Shown here: positions 57,470 to 64,000 of the stretch, piece after piece
Position numbering within the stretch: the first letter of the stretch is position 1
Layout: each line of letters starts with the position of its first letter
From: Beta vulgaris subsp. vulgaris
Lineage: Eukaryota > Streptophyta > Magnoliopsida > Caryophyllales > Amaranthaceae
Assembly: GCF_026745355.1 (NCBI RefSeq)
Contig: NC_079209.1
Span: 13,460,341-13,524,340 of the forward strand
Length of the DNA: 64,000 nt
Reading direction: 5' to 3'
Made by a program: the position numbers and the translations under genes
Notes under the pieces: model-generated
Told to the model about the DNA's origin: nothing
Database searches by the model: none
The model's input: only the letters and a program-made list of their open reading frames with translations

Positions 57470-58882
57470 CTAGGCTTGCACTTTGATAGCTGTTCTGGGC
57501 TCAAATGCTAAGTCAAACATGTTCAGCTCTACTGCCCATTTTAGCATTCTTCTAGAGGCGTCCATCTTATGCAATACTTGTTTTAGGGGCTGGTCAGTGT
57601 AGACCAGGATGCTATGAGCCAGAAAGTACGGTCTCATTTTCGATTGGCCATGAGCAGTGCTAGGCCGAATTTCTCCACCAGCGAGTATCTGCATTATGCA
57701 TCTTTTAGCACATGACTTATGAAGTAGATGGGGACCTGCACCGACTCCCTTCCAGCTTGGAGAACAGCGCTCATCGCATGAGGTGAGACTACCAAGTACA
57801 TAAACAGTTTCTCCCCCCTCGGTCGGACTGACCAAGCGAGGCAGTTGCCGAAGGTGTTCTTTTACATGCTGCAAGGCTTACTCAGCCTCTTCTGTCCACT
57901 CAAACCTTGCTTTCTTTTTTACCGCTGCGAAGAAGTGATGACATTTATCCCCATATTTAGAAAGAAAACGTCCTAGGGCTGCCAAGCACCCCGTCAGACG
58001 TTGCACTTCCTTGACTTTGGACGATGATGTCATGTTTAGAATTGCCTGAATCTTATCAGGGTTTGCTTCAATTCCTCTCTGGTCGACCTGGAATCCCAAG
58101 AACTTTCCGATCACCACTCCAAACACGCATTTCTGAGGATTCAACTTCAGTTTGAATTTTCTAAGTGACAGGAATGTTTCTCGAAGATCCTCAATATGAT
58201 CCAGATCCTTCTGGCTTTTGACGATCATGTCATCAATATAAGCCTCCATGTTCCGTCCCATTTGAGGCTGGAAGACAGTGTTTACTACCCGCTGGAAGGT
58301 AGTTGGCGCATTGCGAAGGCCGAATGGCATCCTCAACCAACCATAGAGCCCTTTCTCAATAATGAATGAAGTCTTGTCTTGATCTTCTGGCCACATAGGA
58401 ATTTGATGAGACCCAGAATAAGCATCCATGAAGTTTAATAGTGCATGTCTAGTCGTGGAATCGACTAACCGATCTATTTTTGGTAGAGAAAAGTTGTCCT
58501 TTGGACAAGCCTTATTTAGATCAGTGTAGTCCACACACATCCTTCGGGTTCCATTCGGCTTAGGAACCATGATTACATTAGCTATCCAATCCGGATAATA
58601 AGTATCCCAGATAAATTTTGATTTTAACAGCTTCTGCACTTCTTGATCGACAACTTGATTTCTGGTCGGACCTAGGTGCCTCTTCTTCTGCCGGATTGGC
58701 TTTTGATTAGGATCTATGTTTAGCTTATGAAGAACAAGTTCGGGATCAATTCTTGACATTTCTTCTACAGCATATGCAAAAACATCTTCAAATTCTTTTA
58801 ACAGCTTGATCAATTCGTCTTTGATCTTAGGATTTAGAACAGGCCCAACTTTCAGCGTCCTCTTCGAACGTCTTTCATCCAA
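57470..58882 (-). pseudogene. pol: Tat reverse transcriptase and first RNase H
   Basis: RT is one open frame: RRMCVDYTDLNKACPKDNFS, MDAYSGSHQIPM, LRMPFGLRNAPTTFQRVV and the catalytic AYIDDMIVKS. RLTGCLAALGRFLSKYGDK and the FFAAVKKKARFEWTEEAE end lead to RNase H (57874-57470) in a new frame, with HSILVYTDQPLKQVLHK. Two bases between the frames are the site of a frameshift or stop. Confidence 0.92.
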
Positions 58883-59309
58883 TCAGATCTCTGCTGGTAC
58901 TTCTACTGGCTCCGGCTGCTCCTTCTAACGAAGCCTTTTCTTCTTTGATGGCCATGCACTTCCTCTTTTGCTCGGCAAGAGTGGACAGTTTACTCATTTG
59001 GGGGGCCTTCGCCTGATTCTATTTACTTCATTCTTCAACTCGCTTATCTGGCCCTTCACAATCTCGACCGCCTCAATATCTATTGCCTTTGGTTGTTCTA
59101 ATTTTTCTCCCTTCCATGATGAAGGTTTTAGTGTGGTGAGGTATCATTCTCTTGCTGCTTGCTGATCTCCATATAGAGATCCAATCTTCCCTCCATCACA
59201 CTCAAACTTCATTAACATTAAGTGAGTAACAATAACAACTTTGATGTGGTTCAAGGTGGGTCGCCCGAGAATGACGTTGTAAGCCATCAAATCTCATACT
59301 ACTAAGAAC

Positions 59310-59642
59310 TTAGCAAACAATGTCCTGGAGGCCTCCTTGTCTACTACCCCTGACGGGCAAGGTGACAGTTCCCATAGGGTGGATTATTCCTCCTCCGAAC
59401 CCAATGATGGGATGGCGGTCTGGGACCAAGTCATTCTCATTGAATTTTAGTCTTGACAAATAGTATGCACTGATGATATCGATTGAACTCCCCGTATCAA
59501 TCAAAATCCTTCTCACTCTGAGATTTGCAATTTTCACTTCAACAACCAACGGCTCGTCATGGGGGGTTCTTATCTTCCCGCGATCCAACTCACTAACGAC
59601 TACCTTAGGGAAAGGGTCAAACTCTGCCTGATTGGCAAGCAT
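59310..59642 (-). pseudogene. Tat aspartic protease
   Basis: RRILIDTGSSIDIISAYYL holds the DTGS active site, followed by PIIGFGGGIIHPMGTVTLPV, the usual Tat protease flap pattern. Confidence 0.88.
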
Positions 59643-61426
59643 GATCTGGCCGATTTCCCTTAGGTAATTCTTATGTCCCTGATTGGTTGGACCTCCTGAT
59701 GCAAAACCTCAAGATATAACAAGCACTACATCTTCGTTAGTGCTTTCATCTTCTTTTCTTCGGTTCTGACGATTATCTCGCTTTTGAAATTTTCTTTCTG
59801 CTTGAGGTAGATATGAGGTGATCTTCCCCTTATTAGCTAATTCTTCCAAAGCCCTCTTCAGGTGCTTGCATTCATTTGTTTCATGACCACAATCTTTATG
59901 AAAGTGGCAATATTTGCTTTTATCCCTATTTATGTAGGGAGTCTTCATTTCAGCCGGCGCCTTTAATTCATGCTGATCTTTTATCTCCATAAAAATGGAA
60001 TATTGATCTTTGCTGAATTCTATAGGTTCCACCGATCCTGCTGGTTCACCTCTTTTGCTTCTCTTGGATGAGGTTGTCATTAAAGTCAACGCCCAAGTTT
60101 CAGCTTTCTTGGGGATGCTCTTCTTTGGCTGCACTGTCTCTGTAATTTTTTTTGTTTTCGGATGTTTTGCTTCTGCGCATACTTTTGTAGCATGGATAAA
60201 TGCCTCCGCCTCCTCCCGAAGGGCTTCGGTCAGAGTGGTGATCTTCTTTTTTACCAGATGAAATTTGAAACTTCATGGCCTTAGACCCCTGATGAAGGCG
60301 TCAAAAACCACTCCTGCATTCAGATCCTAAATTTGCAATGCTTCTACGTTAAATCTCTTCACAAAACATCTTAAAGCTTCCTTTGGTTCTAGGATGATCT
60401 TCCCCAAATGCATGCTAGTCTTTTGTTCCTGTCGATTTGCCACAGAATAAATAGTGAACAAAATACTAAGCTCTTTTAAATTATTCACTGAATTAGGAGG
60501 AAGGTTATTGAACCACTTTGGTGCTACTCCTTTCAAAGTAGCTGGAAAATTCTTGCACCAGGTAGCATCATCAACCGCCTGAACATACATCTGATGCTTG
60601 TATGCCGATAGATGATCGTACGGATCAGTAGTTCCGTCAAAAGGTTCTATCGTCGGTAGCTTAAACTTTGGGAACGGGGGAGATTCCATGATTTTGGCCG
60701 AAAATGGGGTCAACCAGTTAATCTTGAGTGTCGCGGAAGGTCCCTCGATGTGTATGTGCTCTCGACGATATACCCTTAACACGGGATTAGATGAGGTGTT
60801 AGCTAGGCCTGGACGCCTATAAACCATAGATTGTAACACAGTTTTCTCTTGCCTTGGCTGGACAGCCAAAGGTCTTTGACTTCTTCTTTCAAATCTAAAT
60901 GGTAATCTTAATGGAGGATCTCTCATATTTGGTGTGGAACCTGGCGCTGAGCACTGAAGAGCGGCTGCCTTCTTGGCCTCCGATACTCCCTAGCATCCGT
61001 CTCCATTTTATGACCACTGGGAGGTATATTATCTCCTGGACGGACCACCGACTTCTAATCCATTTTTCTCGGTGGCTCACTGACCGATGGCTGCTTTCCT
61101 TTCGACACCCGCCTGGACACTTCCTGCTGAGGAGGCCTGCTTGTCCCTGGACGACCCTCTTGAGACTGTCCCCTAGGTGGAGCTATAGCAGTCGGGTCTG
61201 GATTGACTGGGAAAAACAACATGTTGTTCTTGATTTGCTCTTGCATGATAGCTGCCATCCTGGTCTGGAAGTCATTCAAGACAGTTTCTAGATGGGCATC
61301 TGTCACTGGACGACGCTCAGGATTTTCTTGAATGACAGGCTTCCTGCTCCGTCCAGAGAGACGAACAACAACATGGGGCCTATCTCTCCCTCTTGGTGGC
61401 TTTTCATCATCCACCGTATCCTCCAT
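59643..61426 (-). pseudogene. gag: Tat gag
   Basis: ATG at 61426 starts MEDTVDDEKPPRGRDRP. The core (60740-60330) has PFDGTTDPYDHLSAYKHQM and WCKNFPATLKGVAPKWFNNL. A zinc-knuckle-like CHFHKDCGHETNEC (about 59912-59870) follows. Frame changes near 60300 and 60930 break the chain. Confidence 0.85.
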
Positions 61427-61489
61427 TCGTATCTCAAAACTTCAATTCCTAGCAACATTGGATGAATAACAATCAGTCATTGTTGCGTC

Positions 61490-61507
61490 TCCCCACAGAC
61501 GGCGCTA
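61490..61507 (-). other. Primer-binding site of the Tat element
   Basis: The minus strand reads TAGCGCCGTCTGTGGGGA two bases inside the 5' LTR. It resembles the GGCGCCGTCTGTGGG primer sites of Tat elements. I do not assign the tRNA. Confidence 0.7.
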
Positions 61508-61509
61508 AA

Positions 61510-62122
61510 TGTTACGCAGTGCTAAACTCGTAAATCAATTCTACTATCCCTAACAGTAGGATAATAAGATACTTATGCAACAAAACCTGGACTCAAAATC
61601 CGAACCCGAGCTCCGCTTTGGGACCTGCAAAAAGCGACCCACCCTGGAGGTTTGAGTGGTATTTCCCCCTTCGAAACTTAAGTCAGGTATCAGGAATAGA
61701 AAAGGAAACTCTTAGAGAGAGAAAGTATAGAGAGAGAGAATTTATGGCTGAATAACAGTACACTGCTCTGAAAAACGTACCTTTCTCCTGATTTCGAGGA
61801 TTATTTATAGTGTTTGGAGTAATTGTTGTACCCTAAGGTTACCCTAATTTGGGAGGATGATTAATAGTTATATGACACGTGGCGATCATTGATTGGACAA
61901 TACACATCATTTATTCTATAAAGATCCCCGTGGTAAATGCTGGGCCTACGTACAGATTGGGCCAGAAGGAGGGCTAGTACACCTCTCTTTATTCAGAAAG
62001 GTGTACTTTAGACCATGCACTTTTATGGACCATTTACTTTACCACAGCAATAAAGTGCCACGTGTAGGGCCATGATAAAGCCACGTGTCCTACTTATAGC
62101 CGTTGATTTTTAGGCTACAACA
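61510..62122 (-). repeat. 5' LTR of the Tat element
   Basis: Plus strand TGTTACGCAG to GGCTACAACA. The minus-strand TATA is at 61802-61809. It differs from the other LTR by substitutions and small indels, more than in the Tekay pair by eye. Confidence 0.87.
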
Positions 62123-62127
62123 GCTGT

Positions 62128-63500
62128 AGCAAATTTTGAAACCAAATCTCATGTGATGAACATGGTTCAAAATAATCAATTTATTTGGTTACCTTCTGAA
62201 GACCCAAACTAGCATCCGCAACGATTTTCACAATGTGGTGCTACTCAGAAACAAGATGGTGTTTCTGCTGCGGAGATGAAAATAATTCTATTTGGCTATG
62301 TATTATGAGATAGTGACTTTCACCCAAGATCCTGGAGAGTCATTATATGAAGCTTGGGAAAGATTCAAGGATCTGCAGCGCCTTTGTCCTCATCATGGTT
62401 TTGACAAGTGGCATTTGTGTCAGATTTTCTACACTAGAGTTGTTGTAGATATGAGACGCGTAATCAATGGAGCTTCCGGTGGGTTCTTCATGGATAAGGT
62501 CATAGATGAAGGGTATGAACTTATAGATAAACTTGCTTCTAATCAGGCGTCAATTATTTGTTCTTCTATGAAAAAGAGAGGCAAACATGATATTGAGGCC
62601 ATTTCTTTATTGTCCGGACAACTATCTGCTCTAAACCTGAAGATCGATTCTTTGAAGCTAGGTAACTATTCCTCACCTCACACGAGTGTTAACGCAATGG
62701 CTAGTGTTTCTAGTTATAATGCTTTCATATGTGACGCTGGTGGGATAGCTGGGCACAACTCTCAAGAATATCCCGCTCTCTCACCTTCTAGTGAGACAGT
62801 GCATGCATTAGATTCACAAGACAAGCCCTAGTTCGATTCCTACTCCAATACATACAATCCTGGGATGCGAGATCATCCAAATCTCTCATATAGGATCAAT
62901 AATGTGTTAAATCCGCACAACAACAATATCCACACCCTCAGCAACAAAAACATTCCATAATAAAACCCTAGTTTCAGCAGTATCACTCACAACCATAAGC
63001 TCCTCCAGGATTTCAGAGAAATCGGTATCGATAGCATCATAGGACATCTCCTTTAGAGCCAGCTATTGTTGGACTCAAAAATCTCATGTTACAGATGCAA
63101 AAAGGTATCATTTCCTTTCAAGCAGATACTAGGTCTCAATTTGAGAACCCGCATGCTCAGAACAAGCTACAAGGGACACATAATAAGATATTGGAGTCAG
63201 AAATAGCTCAACTGGTAGTTCTTCTGCTAGTTATCCATTTGGGTCATTGCCTTTGAGACCAATGTAACCAAGGGACATTGCCAATGCTATTACCCTTCGA
63301 AGTGGAGTGCAGTAATAAGTGCTTGAGGATGATTAACCTCAAGAAAAGCAAGAAGCTGTAGACAAGACTACGAAGGTGACTGAGAAGAAAACTGCGACTC
63401 TAGTGATCAAACTACCATTCCCAAATCGATGCTCAAGAAGAAGCTTGACCACTAGTATAGTAAGATTTTGGAGGTGGTACAGAATCTGCAGGTATTACTC
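62128..63500 (+). pseudogene. gag: Athila-like gag relic, 3' part
   Basis: Continues the frame cut at 50217. VMNMVQNNQFIWLPSEDPN parallels the HPHEDPANH region of the first gag. LYEAWERFKDLQRLCPHHGF and GGFFMDKVIDEGYELIDKLA follow. The zinc knuckle is damaged: FICDAGGIAGHNSQEYPA lacks two of the four ligands. SYSNTYNPGMRDHPNLSYRI (after TAG at 62829) and the LPFPNRCS end match the first copy. No pol follows before the window's last 500 bp. Confidence 0.82.
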
Positions 63501-64000
63501 TGGAAATTAAATATTGACATGAACCGTCCCAACTATGGACGTTCCGGCATTTTTAGTCCTAACTAATGATTATTTCTCAGCAGTCCCAACTATGCATTTT
63601 TTTTTACTAAATTTGTTCCCAATAGGTTAATGACCTGGTACAACACGTAAAAATGAATTTTCAATTTTTTTCCTCAACTTCCATTTTCTCTCTCCTCTGG
63701 TGGGCATCCATCCCTACCATCCACCACCCTTAAAACTCCTACCCCAACTGCCACGCCCACCCAAACCTTCCACCCCTTCAACAACCCCTCCCCAACCCCA
63801 AACCTGCCATTCCTCCCCCAGACCCACCACCACTAAGCAACAACATAAACCCCCAACCCTTCGGCCTACCCTCAACCGACTCTCTTTTCTCCTGTAAAAA
63901 AAGACTTTGAACAACCTGGCTGAGCTACAAATAACTTTTTGTGGTTTGATAGTCCATCCCCACATTGAGATGTGAAAAACATAAATTGTTAGTAAAATTT
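63501..64000. other. Unclassified right edge, with a C-rich proline-coding stretch
   Basis: GACCGTCCCAACTATGG-like words near 63522 and 63578 suggest a repeat of unknown class. 63690-63880 is C-rich and encodes Pro/Thr on the plus strand, likely low complexity. Confidence 0.35.

Larger units (their letters stand above)
50218..62122 (-). mobile_element. Tat-type Ty3/gypsy retrotransposon with antisense ORF
   Basis: LTRs of about 626 and 613 bp flank a minus-strand gag-pol, with the Tat hallmark of a second RNase H domain between RNase H and integrase. A long plus-strand ORF region lies between pol and the 3' LTR. Flanking 5 bp are GTTGT (50213-50217) and GCTGT (62123-62127), one mismatch. It splits an Athila-like gag. 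Confidence 0.92.

Overview
This window is repeat-dense nuclear DNA from a flowering plant, most likely a eudicot. The evidence is a nested stack of plant-type transposable elements: Athila, Tekay-type and Tat-type Ty3/gypsy elements, a Ty1/copia element, MULE, CACTA, hAT, Stowaway and Tourist-like elements, a Helitron and SINEs. I found no host gene I could name with confidence. Almost every coding stretch belongs to a mobile element, and most carry frameshifts or stops.

Layout. (1) 1-21352: an Athila-type element on the + strand. Its 5' LTR is cut by the window start, and it has a tRNA-Asp primer site, gag, pol, a separate ATHILA-type ORF and a 1.38 kb 3' LTR. A 339 bp hAT element sits in its integrase. 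A complete 10.2 kb Tekay-like chromovirus (8035-18205, - strand, 2.5 kb LTRs, 5 bp duplication GACAT) splits its ATHILA ORF. (2) 21353-25196: small elements, namely a Stowaway-like MITE, a possible solo LTR, a SINE and a MITE carrying a 264 bp Helitron. (3) 25197-36741: an 11.5 kb MULE with about 265 bp terminal inverted repeats and a perfect 9 bp duplication TTTATAATT. It has two convergent genes: a decayed mudrA-like transposase (+) and a small GRF zinc-finger protein with a C-terminal membrane segment (-). A hAT element lies in the transposase intron. A 6.1 kb CACTA element (30038-36130, duplication TGC) splits the GRF gene. The CACTA element encodes remnants of TnpA-like and Ulp1-like (C48) proteins and a five-copy 160 bp tandem array. 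(4) 37345-45615: a Stowaway-like MITE split by an 8.0 kb Ty1/copia element (- strand, duplication AATAT). (5) 45853-48441: a GGGCC-rich hAT element, SINEs, and a MITE holding another hAT, a Tourist-like MITE and a SINE. (6) 49945-63500: an Athila-like gag relic (+) split by an 11.9 kb Tat-type element (50218-62122, - strand). This has a dual RNase H and a long antisense ORF on the + strand.

How the parts relate. The insertions can be ordered: Tekay after Athila, CACTA after MULE, copia after its host MITE, and Tat after the gag relic. In the MULE the two genes start near opposite terminal repeats and converge, as mudrA and mudrB do in maize MuDR, so the GRF-membrane protein occupies the position of the accessory gene. 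This is the best candidate here for an under-described system. Many indels between paired LTRs fall in homopolymers, so some frameshifts may be sequencing or assembly errors rather than biology.
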